Source: Candidatus Zixiibacteriota bacterium
GTDB lineage: Bacteria > Zixibacteria > MSB-5A5 > GN15 > FEB-12
DNA: 19,330 nt
Direction of reading: 5' to 3'
Assembly: GCA_022564135.1 (NCBI GenBank)
Contig: JADFLZ010000008.1
Location: 1-19,330 of the forward strand
Shown: piece after piece, positions 7,165-13,156 of the stretch
How the letters are laid out: each line of letters starts with the position of its first letter
How positions within the stretch are numbered: the stretch's first letter is position 1
Notes under the pieces: model-generated
Seen by the model: the letters and a program-made list of their open reading frames with translations, nothing else
Databases searched by the model: none
Told to the model about the DNA's origin: nothing
Program-made: the position numbers and the translations under genes

Positions 7165-8112
7165 CTAATCGGGCACGATAATTGTGCCGGCTTTTCCAAG
7201 AATTGCATTATGAGCGTCGGGTACGTTTGAGATAGTAACCAGACTGCCGCCCTCTTCTAAAAATTTGATGGCGGCTTTTATTTTGGGTCCCATTGAACCT
7301 GCCGCAAAGTGACCCTGGCTGTGATATTTCTTCGCCTCTGAGAGCGACATTTTATCAATATCTTTCTGCTCGGGCGTACCAAAGTTCAGGGCAACTTTAT
7401 CAACCGAAGTCAGGATGACCAGTATGTCGGCGCCGATTTCTTTGCCGATTACAGCCGAAGCCAAATCTTTGTCTATGACCGCATCCATGCCTTCGTAGTT
7501 GCCGTTTTTGTCGATGTAAACCGGAATACCGCCGCCGCCGCCGGCAATTACGATTGTGCCGGAGGCAACTAATTTCTTTAACGTTTCCGCTGCCACAACT
7601 TTTAATGGCATTGGCGAGGGCACCACCCGGCGGTAGCCGCGGTCTGAGTCTTCTTTCATTGTCCAGTCGCGGGACTTCTCAAAATCTTTAGCCTCTTCTT
7701 CTGAATAAAACTGCCCGATAAACTTGGTCGGATTATGCACGGCCGGGTCATCTTCGGCTACTATTACCTGGGTGATAAGCGTTACCACCTGACGCTCGAT
7801 TTTTTCCGCACGAAGTCTGTTTTGCAGCGACTGTTCAATCATATAACCCATGCCGCCTTCAGTGTCGGCCACGCAGACCCCCAAAGGCAAAACCGGCGCC
7901 TGACCCCTGGCCAGTTCAATGCGCAGCAGCACATTGCCGACTTGCGGTCCGTTGCCGTGGGTTATGACTAAGTTATAGCCTTCGTTAATCAGCTCAATTA
8001 CACCATTCAGAGATTCTCTGGTGTTGGCAAACTGATTGGCAATAGTGTCCTCTAAGTCGGGATTCGTTATGGCATGCCCACCCAGAGCGACTACTGCTGT
8101 TTTGCCGGACAT
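7165..8112 (-). CDS. arcC: Carbamate kinase family protein, divergent at signature positions
   Basis: An amino-acid-kinase-fold enzyme. Canonical members interconvert carbamoyl phosphate + ADP and carbamate + ATP. The 315-residue form has the family's usual length and several conserved blocks: T-H-G-N-G-P-Q-V-G (51-59), N-P-T-K (127-130), the G-G-G-G-G-I-P-V loop (191-198), A-V-I-D-K-D-L-A (211-218) and G-S-M-G-P-K (272-277). Two signature regions differ. The N-terminal motif is G-G-H-A-I (11-15) where canonical enzymes have G-G-N-A. The loop usually read as P-L-D-x-C-x-A-x-S/T-Q-G is P-L-G-V-C-V-A-D-T-E-G-G (76-87). Substrate assignment is therefore uncertain. The ATG at 8112 (GAGG at 8124-8127) is chosen over an in-frame TTG at 8181 that overlaps the upstream gene. 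It lies 22 nt after the GTPase gene. Confidence 0.85.
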   Translation of the reverse strand: MSGKTAVVALGGHAITNPDLEDTIANQFANTRESLNGVIELINEGYNLVITHGNGPQVGNVLLRIELARGQAPVLPLGVCVADTEGGMGYMIEQSLQNRLRAEKIERQVVTLITQVIVAEDDPAVHNPTKFIGQFYSEEEAKDFEKSRDWTMKEDSDRGYRRVVPSPMPLKVVAAETLKKLVASGTIVIAGGGGGIPVYIDKNGNYEGMDAVIDKDLASAVIGKEIGADILVILTSVDKVALNFGTPEQKDIDKMSLSEAKKYHSQGHFAAGSMGPKIKAAIKFLEEGGSLVTISNVPDAHNAILGKAGTIIVPD

Positions 8113-8134
8113 TATTTTTATCGCCTCAACAATA

Positions 8135-9499
8135 CTATTTCTTGCTCTTCTTTGCGGAAGATTTTTTGCCTCTACTGACAAAATCTGTCAGAACTTCCGT
8201 AAGATTCGGTGAGCCGATTTCCTGAAGGTTATAGCTTACCCGTACAGTTGGCTTGTTTATTTTCAGAATCCGGCTTAAATCAATCGGCGTTGCGATTATG
8301 ACGACATCACATTTGGTCTTGTTGATAGTGGTCTCAAGGTCTTTGACCTGACTGTCGCCATAGCCCATGGCCGGCAGCAAAATTCCAATATTCGGATATT
8401 TTTCAAAAGTTTCCGAGATTGAACGGACAGTATACGGCCTGGGGTCAACAAGTTCTGCGGCGCCAAATTTTTCAGCAGCGACCACTCCGGCGCCGTAGGC
8501 CATTTCGCCGTGGGTTAAAGTCGGCCCGTCTTCGATTACCAGAACTTTCTTACCTTTGATAAGCTGCGGCTTGTCAACCGTAAGCGGTGAAGCGGCATCT
8601 ATTACGACAGCGTCCGGGTTTTGTGAATAAATATTAGCGCGAACCTCGGAAATGCCGTCGGCATCGGCAGAATCAATCTTATTTATGACTACCGCGTCGG
8701 CCATGAGCAGATTATTCTGGCCGGGATAATATGACAGCTCATGTCCTGCTCTATGCGGGTCAACGACTGTGATAAGCAGATCCGGCTTGTAAAAAGGCAT
8801 GTCGTTGTTGCCGCCATCCCAGAGGATTACATCGGCTTCTTTTTCGGCATCACGGATAATTTTTTCGTAGTCAATACCGGCATAGATAATTACTCCGGCC
8901 CTAATATGCGGCTCGTATTCTTCCCGCTCTTCAATCGTACAATTATGTTTATCAAGGTCACTTAATTTTGCAAATCGCTGATTAATCTGCTTGGTCAGAT
9001 CACCGTAAGGCATAGGGTGACGGATAGCCACCACTTTTTTGCCCAGCTCCTGCAGAATTTCAGCGACGCGGCGGGTTGTCTGCGATTTGCCACAGCCGGT
9101 CCTGATTGCACAAACTGCCACCACCGGTTTAGTTGATTTAATCATGGTCGGATCGCCGCCTTCGAGCGCAAACCTGGCGCCGGCGGCCGTTACATGAGCG
9201 GCTTTATCCATGACATATTGATACGGCACGTCCGAGTAAGAAAAAATAACTTCATCAATATTATGCTTTGCTATCAAACCAAGTAATTCTTTTTCTTCGT
9301 AGATGGGAATCCCTTTGGGGTATAATTTACCGGCCAGTTTTGCCGGATACTTGCGCCCGTCAATATCAGGAATCTGAGTGGCGGTAAAAGCTATAATATC
9401 GACCTGATCGTTATCGCGGTACATTGTATTAAAATTGTGGAAGTCACGCCCGGCGGCTCCCATTATGATTACTTTTCTTTTCTTATTTGACTTTGACAT
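8135..9499 (-). CDS. Cyclic 2,3-diphosphoglycerate synthetase-like GTPase (COG2403 type)
   Basis: A 454-residue protein resembling the predicted-GTPase family that includes archaeal cyclic 2,3-diphosphoglycerate synthetase, which is about the same length. The N-terminal region is Rossmann-like: V-I-I-M-G-A-A-G-R-D-F-H-N-F (10-23). The central P-loop-like motif is R-T-G-C-G-K-S-Q-T-T-R (133-143). W-D-G-G-N-N-D (227-233) resembles a Walker B/switch region, and N-K-I-D (273-276) is the guanine-specificity NKxD motif. A third Rossmann-like section ends near residue 436, followed by a basic tail rich in Ser and Lys (441-454). No membrane segment or signal is seen. The bacterial function is unknown; synthesis of cyclic diphosphoglycerate is only one possibility. 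It starts 161 nt after the aldehyde dehydrogenase stop and precedes the divergent carbamate kinase by 22 nt, suggesting a shared task. Confidence 0.8.
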   Translation of the reverse strand: MSKSNKKRKVIIMGAAGRDFHNFNTMYRDNDQVDIIAFTATQIPDIDGRKYPAKLAGKLYPKGIPIYEEKELLGLIAKHNIDEVIFSYSDVPYQYVMDKAAHVTAAGARFALEGGDPTMIKSTKPVVAVCAIRTGCGKSQTTRRVAEILQELGKKVVAIRHPMPYGDLTKQINQRFAKLSDLDKHNCTIEEREEYEPHIRAGVIIYAGIDYEKIIRDAEKEADVILWDGGNNDMPFYKPDLLITVVDPHRAGHELSYYPGQNNLLMADAVVINKIDSADADGISEVRANIYSQNPDAVVIDAASPLTVDKPQLIKGKKVLVIEDGPTLTHGEMAYGAGVVAAEKFGAAELVDPRPYTVRSISETFEKYPNIGILLPAMGYGDSQVKDLETTINKTKCDVVIIATPIDLSRILKINKPTVRVSYNLQEIGSPNLTEVLTDFVSRGKKSSAKKSKK

Positions 9500-9505
9500 T
9501 TTTTT

Positions 9506-9509
9506 CTCC
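9506..9509 (-). promoter_or_regulatory. Ribosome binding site that sets the ATG start of the GTPase gene
   Basis: The minus strand reads GGAG, 6 nt before the ATG at 9499. A longer in-frame reading would begin at a TTG (9520) with the GGAG inside it, so the ATG is the likely start. Confidence 0.65.
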
Positions 9510-9534
9510 AATAAATTCAAAAATAAATTTTAGT

Positions 9535-9563
9535 TTTCTGTGATAGCCTGATTGGAACAGAAA
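9535..9563. repeat. 7-bp inverted repeat upstream of the GTPase gene
   Basis: TTTCTGT (9535-9541) and ACAGAAA (9557-9563) are perfect complements separated by 15 nt, in the gap between the aldehyde dehydrogenase and GTPase genes. The stem is AT-rich and no T-run follows directly, so it is a poor intrinsic terminator. It may be an operator or a chance repeat. Confidence 0.25.
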
Positions 9564-9567
9564 CAAA

Positions 9568-9657
9568 TTAAATCGAAGAGGCCATCCAGATAAAGAGAAT
9601 AAGATAAAGAGCTAAAAAACCGCTCAGATGATTATCTATAAATTTACACTTAGCCAT
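9568..9657 (-). CDS. Possible 29-residue small membrane protein
   Basis: A short frame begins 3 nt after the aldehyde dehydrogenase stop codon. It encodes MAKCKFIDNHLSGF followed by a hydrophobic stretch (about residues 13-26: G-F-L-A-L-Y-L-I-L-F-I-W-M-A), then S-S-I and stop. A charged N-terminus with one potential transmembrane helix is the usual form of small membrane peptides. Only a weak GGA lies about 8 nt before the ATG. It fills over half of an otherwise empty 161-nt gap. A chance frame in an AT-rich spacer is equally likely; no homologue is known to me. Confidence 0.25.
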   Translation of the reverse strand: MAKCKFIDNHLSGFLALYLILFIWMASSI

Positions 9658-9660
9658 TTT

Positions 9661-11154
9661 TTATTCCGTGTCGATTTGGGCTCTCTGAAGTTTCCCTGAA
9701 AAATCGACATAAATAGATTTCCATTCGCTGAAAACATCAAGCGCCGCCGTACCCGCCTCGCGATGGCCGTTGCCGGTCTCTTTGGTACCGCCGAAAGGCA
9801 GATGCGTCTCGGCCCCGATGGTCGGAGCATTGACATAAAAGATGCCGGTGTTGATATCGCGCATGGCCGTGTAGGCACTATTGATGTCCTGAGTATAAAT
9901 CGAAGCCGACAGTCCGTAAACAGTGTCGTTGGCCAGATTGATGGCTTCATCCAAAGATGAACAGGAAACAATGCTTAAGACCGGGCCGAATATCTCTTCT
10001 TTCCAGATACGCATATCGGTAGTGACATCGCTGAAAACGGTCGGCTGCACAAAGTAGCCTTTATCATATTCTCCTCCGGTCATTCTCTCCCCGCCGGTCT
10101 GGAGTTTGGCGCCTTCAGATTTTCCGATTTCAATATATTTCAGAACATTGTCGAGCTGCTTTTGATTTATGATCGGCCCCATATCAATCGCTTCATCAAG
10201 GCCGTTGCCAACTTTTAACTTCTTAGCCCGCTCAACTATCATTGACGTAAATTTTTCGATAACATCTTTATGACAGACTATACGGCTGGTGGCGGTGCAT
10301 CTCTGACCGGTGGTGCCAAAAGCTCCCCATAAAGCGCCATCGACCGCCAGTTCAAGATTGGCGTCATCCATGACGATTTCTACATTCTTGCCGCCCATTT
10401 CCAGACAGGCATGTTTGAAATTTTTGGCACAGGCTTCGGATACTATCCGGCCGGTGCGGGTGGAGCCGGTAAAGGAAACTATCTTTACTCTGGGGTCGTT
10501 GATTAACGACGGACCCAGGACCGGACCGTCACCGGTGACCATATTTATAACACCGGCAGGAACGCCTTCTTCGTGGCAGGCTTTCATCAGATTTACCACC
10601 GAGAGAGGTGTATGTTCCGAGGGTTTAATCACAATTGTATTACCGCAAATAAGCGCCGGCATCATTTTCCAGGCCGGAATGGCCATCGGGAAATTCCAGG
10701 GGGCAATGAAAGTGCAGACACCCAGCGGCTGCCTGATAGTCATGTTAAATTTATTAGCCAGCTCTGATGGCGTGGTTATTCCGAAAAGCCGGCGGCCTTC
10801 ACCGGCCATATAAAAAGTCATATCAATAGCTTCCTGAACATCACCGCGGGTTTCTTTGATGACTTTGCCCATCTCGCGGGTCATATCAGAGCTTAGATCT
10901 TCTTTATTATCAAAAAGTCTTTTGGCAACGTTATAAAGTATCTCACCGCGCTTTGGAGCCGGCACCAGGCGCCATTTCTGGTAAGCCTCCGAAGCTGCCT
11001 CGATAGCAGCGGTAGCATCTTCGGCTACTGACTGCTGAAAGAGTCCGATGATTTCGTCAGTATTCGCCGGGTTTCGGTTTTCGTAGGTCTGGCCGGATTT
11101 TGAGGCCAGCCACTGGCCGTTAATGAAATTCTTATATTCGGTGACGTTGCTCAT
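9661..11154 (-). CDS. NAD(P)+-dependent aldehyde dehydrogenase
   Basis: A 497-residue ALDH-superfamily enzyme oxidising an aldehyde to a carboxylate. All catalytic landmarks are present: P-W-N-F-P (152-156, N154 oxyanion residue), K177 in the cofactor site, F-T-G-S-T-R-T-G (228-235) for the dinucleotide, E252 in L-E-M-G-G-K-N, and the nucleophile C286 in G-Q-R-C. E387-I-F389-G-P binds the nicotinamide ribose. From memory, the N-terminal half resembles ALDHs annotated as 2-oxoglutarate semialdehyde dehydrogenase. If so, it would feed 2-oxoglutarate to the TCA genes downstream, but substrate cannot be read from sequence. The ATG at 11154 has AGGA at 11160-11163. It is the first gene of the long minus-strand metabolic run and starts from a divergent regulatory region with a CRP-type site. 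Confidence 0.93.
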   Translation of the reverse strand: MSNVTEYKNFINGQWLASKSGQTYENRNPANTDEIIGLFQQSVAEDATAAIEAASEAYQKWRLVPAPKRGEILYNVAKRLFDNKEDLSSDMTREMGKVIKETRGDVQEAIDMTFYMAGEGRRLFGITTPSELANKFNMTIRQPLGVCTFIAPWNFPMAIPAWKMMPALICGNTIVIKPSEHTPLSVVNLMKACHEEGVPAGVINMVTGDGPVLGPSLINDPRVKIVSFTGSTRTGRIVSEACAKNFKHACLEMGGKNVEIVMDDANLELAVDGALWGAFGTTGQRCTATSRIVCHKDVIEKFTSMIVERAKKLKVGNGLDEAIDMGPIINQKQLDNVLKYIEIGKSEGAKLQTGGERMTGGEYDKGYFVQPTVFSDVTTDMRIWKEEIFGPVLSIVSCSSLDEAINLANDTVYGLSASIYTQDINSAYTAMRDINTGIFYVNAPTIGAETHLPFGGTKETGNGHREAGTAALDVFSEWKSIYVDFSGKLQRAQIDTE

Positions 11155-11203
11155 TTATTTCCTGTTCAAGCTATAAAGTTAACTACTGTCTTATTTTACC
11201 AAT

Positions 11204-11219
11204 TGTGATATTATTCACA
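11204..11219. promoter_or_regulatory. CRP-family operator-like site
   Basis: Reads TGTGA-N6-TCACA, a perfect match to both conserved half-sites of the CRP consensus, with an AT-rich spacer (TATTAT). It lies in the divergent intergenic region, centred 57 nt before the aldehyde dehydrogenase ATG and about 174 nt before the plus-strand ATG. It overlaps the candidate minus-strand -10 element at 11210-11215, which would fit repression of the dehydrogenase better than activation. No CRP-family gene is in the window. Confidence 0.5.
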
Positions 11220-11239
11220 TCGTGGCTGCAAGATGGCAA
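11210..11239 (-). promoter_or_regulatory. Candidate promoter of the aldehyde dehydrogenase gene
   Basis: On the minus strand TTGCCA (11239-11234) and AATAAT (11215-11210) each match 5 of 6 consensus bases and are separated by 18 nt. They would give a leader of about 49 nt. The -10 lies inside the CRP-type site. A second possible -10 (TAAAAT, 11198-11193) has no good -35. Confidence 0.35.
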
Positions 11240-11313
11240 TATAGAAATCCTTGTGGCGCTGTCAACTCCATTTGAATAAAGGCAGTTATTGCGGTATCTT
11301 AGCAGCTCTTTGG

Positions 11314-11340
11314 TATTGTTACTAAAAGTACTTAACAATA
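11314..11340. repeat. 8-bp inverted repeat overlapping a candidate promoter
   Basis: TATTGTTA (11314-11321) and TAACAATA (11333-11340) are perfect inverted repeats 11 nt apart. They cover the -35 and spacer of the candidate plus-strand promoter at 11316-11344, the layout of an operator. The low GC makes a chance origin possible. Confidence 0.35.
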
Positions 11341-11344
11341 TTAA
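11316..11344 (+). promoter_or_regulatory. Candidate promoter of the plus-strand beta-barrel gene
   Basis: TTGTTA (11316-11321) and TATTAA (11339-11344) each match 4 of 6 consensus bases at the ideal 17-nt spacing. The predicted start near 11351 would give a leader of about 35 nt. Confidence 0.35.
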
Positions 11345-11385
11345 ATATATAGCGTTATTTACCTGTAAGAGAGTTATTTGATTAT

Positions 11386-11994
11386 ATGTATAGCCTGATA
11401 TTGACATCGCTTTTGAGCCTGCCGGTTTTTCCTTTGAACCCGACCGCTGTAGATACCATTAATACTATGAATTTTCATATTACCGCCGGAATTTCAAGTC
11501 CCAGCGGTTTTGCCTCTGCCGGGCCTGAGTTCACGCTTAAGTATGAGCTCTTATTTTATCATCCGATAATTCTCAGGACAGGAGTTGAATACAGCCGTGG
11601 CAGAACGACCAAAATAAGTTTCCCCAAAGGTGACTTTTATGGTCTTACAACCTCGGCGGAAATATTGTACTATCGGGGCACCGACCGTTTGATGGGTTTT
11701 GTGGGAATGGGTGTCGTTTATAACCAGAGCTACCTGAATATGGATGGCAATGTTGCTGACTCGCTGCTGGCCGATGAAAATATCAGTGATGTCTATCTGC
11801 AGGGTAATGCCGGCTACAGGTTTATTTTTGGGCTGAGAAAGTCCCGCCTATGGTCGTTTGAGATAAGAATGACCGATATCAGAACGAATTTCGTATATCA
11901 ACGAGACCTGGGCGCCTACCGCTATTCGATTCAAAGAGTTGGAGTCAGGCTGAGTGATTTTCGTGTTACTCTGGGTTATCTGATAGAGCTTTAG
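11386..11994 (+). CDS. Hypothetical outer-membrane beta-barrel protein
   Basis: The only plus-strand gene: a 202-residue protein with a short, weakly charged signal-like N-terminus (hydrophobic residues 3-17, then F-P-L-N-P-T-A-V-D). It continues as alternating amphipathic strands such as FHITAGISSP, PIILRTGVEYSRG, LMGFVGMGVVYNQS and DFRVTLGYLIEL. The pattern predicts a small outer-membrane barrel; no family is recognised. The ATG at 11386 is the only in-frame ATG after an upstream stop at 11350-11352. Its ribosome binding site is weak (GAGAG, about 12 nt away). It is divergent from the aldehyde dehydrogenase and converges on tgt with only 6 nt between stop codons, without an obvious terminator. 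Confidence 0.7.
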   Translation: MYSLILTSLLSLPVFPLNPTAVDTINTMNFHITAGISSPSGFASAGPEFTLKYELLFYHPIILRTGVEYSRGRTTKISFPKGDFYGLTTSAEILYYRGTDRLMGFVGMGVVYNQSYLNMDGNVADSLLADENISDVYLQGNAGYRFIFGLRKSRLWSFEIRMTDIRTNFVYQRDLGAYRYSIQRVGVRLSDFRVTLGYLIEL

Positions 11995-12000
11995 CGGCTG

Positions 12001-13119
12001 TTAAGCCCGGTTAAAATATTTTTCCAGAAATTGCTTTCTGAAAGAATCAAAGCTGTTTGATTCTATAGCCTGCCGGATATTCTTCATCAGCTTTTGATAA
12101 AAATAAGTAGAGTGATACGACGAAAGCACCATGGCAGTAATTTCCGACTGGTTGTAGAGATGCCTCAGATAGGCCCGGCTGTAGCGCTGGCAGACCCTGC
12201 AGTCGCATTCCGTATCAAGAGGGCGCTCGTCCCTGCTGTACTCGGCGTTTCTGTAAACTAAGGGACCGCACGAAGTGAATACCGCTCCGGTGCGGGCGTT
12301 TCTGGTAGGAAGAACACAGTCGAACATATCCACCCCGTAAGAGACGGCCATCAGAATATCTTCCGGATAACCGACACCCATCAGGTATCTTGGCTTGTTT
12401 TCCGGTAACAATTCAATTGTCAGCGCCAGCATTTCTTCCATTTCCTGTTTAGATTCCCCCACCGCCAGGCCGCCAATGGCATTGCCTACAAAATCGAGTG
12501 ATACTATCTGCTCGGCCGATTTCTTTCTCAGTTCGGGATAGACCGAGCCCTGTACTATGCCGAACAAATTTATTTGTTTGTTATTTGACTGGCACAAACG
12601 CCGGTGTTCTTCGAGGCATCTCTGCCCCCATTTGTATGTTCTCTCTACGCCGATACCTGCCACATCCTGGCTGACCGGATAGGCCACGCATTCATCGAGC
12701 TGCATGATTATGTCGGCACCGAGGTCGTGCTGAATCTGTATCGCCTTCTCGGGTGAGAAAAAATGTTTGGAGCCATCATAATGAGACTTAAACTCAACGC
12801 CGTCATCAGTGACGGTTGAAATATCTTTCAGCGAAAAAATCTGGAAGCCGCCGGAATCTGTCAGAGTCGGTTTGTTCCAGCTGTTAAATTTGGCCAAGCC
12901 TCCCAATTTTTTTATAAGCTCTGAGCCGGGACGAAGATAGAGATGATAAGTGTTGCCCAGAATTAATTCAGCGCCGCACTCTTCGAGATCTTCACAGGTA
13001 AGAGCTTTGACTGCACTGGTAGTGCCGACCGGCATAAAGGCCGGCGTTTGAAAAACGCCGTGGTCAGTATCAACTTTGCCGCGGCGGGCAGGGCCAGCGG
13101 TTGAAATTAACTCAAACAT
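12001..13119 (-). CDS. tgt: tRNA-guanine transglycosylase (queuine/preQ1 tRNA-ribosyltransferase)
   Basis: Exchanges the wobble guanine-34 of GUN-anticodon tRNAs for the queuosine precursor preQ1. It has 372 residues, the usual bacterial length. Visible are T-D-S-G-G-F-Q (87-93, with D88), D142, the base-recognition strands G-I-V-Q-G (187-191) and G-G-L-A-V-G-E (216-222), D264 in G-V-D-M-F-D-C-V, and P-T-R-N-A-R (271-276) for tRNA contact. C305, C307, C310 and H336 are the structural zinc ligands. After the zinc histidine the protein has S-T rather than the common N-L. The ATG at 13119 has no clear Shine-Dalgarno. It follows dnaB by 37 nt and is the last gene of the smg-coaBC-udg-dnaB-tgt run. 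Other queuosine genes are not in the window. Confidence 0.97.
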   Translation of the reverse strand: MFELISTAGPARRGKVDTDHGVFQTPAFMPVGTTSAVKALTCEDLEECGAELILGNTYHLYLRPGSELIKKLGGLAKFNSWNKPTLTDSGGFQIFSLKDISTVTDDGVEFKSHYDGSKHFFSPEKAIQIQHDLGADIIMQLDECVAYPVSQDVAGIGVERTYKWGQRCLEEHRRLCQSNNKQINLFGIVQGSVYPELRKKSAEQIVSLDFVGNAIGGLAVGESKQEMEEMLALTIELLPENKPRYLMGVGYPEDILMAVSYGVDMFDCVLPTRNARTGAVFTSCGPLVYRNAEYSRDERPLDTECDCRVCQRYSRAYLRHLYNQSEITAMVLSSYHSTYFYQKLMKNIRQAIESNSFDSFRKQFLEKYFNRA

Positions 13120-13156
13120 GGCTGTAATATGCTAAAATTAAAGTGGCCGAATAAAA

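Noticed and set aside
7158..7208. Upstream ATG extending cca by 17 residues
   Set aside because: It overlaps the kinase gene by 44 nt; the conserved fold begins after the downstream ATG at 7157.
8113..8181. Upstream TTG extending the carbamate kinase by 23 residues
   Set aside because: It overlaps the GTPase gene; the ATG at 8112 gives the standard family length and has GAGG upstream.
9636..9971. 111-codon minus-strand frame overlapping the aldehyde dehydrogenase end
   Set aside because: Out-of-frame shadow of the dehydrogenase; basic, Arg/Pro-rich composition typical of a shifted frame.
10310..10813. 167-codon plus-strand frame
   Set aside because: Antisense to the aldehyde dehydrogenase, whose catalytic motifs lie in the same stretch.
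11183..11407. 74-codon minus-strand frame in the divergent intergenic region
   Set aside because: It overlaps the promoter elements and the start of the plus-strand gene, has no domain, and would leave the divergent genes without a regulatory region.
11996..12007. GGCT-GTTA-AGCC hairpin between the convergent stop codons as a bidirectional terminator
   Set aside because: A 4-bp stem without flanking T/A runs is too weak to call.
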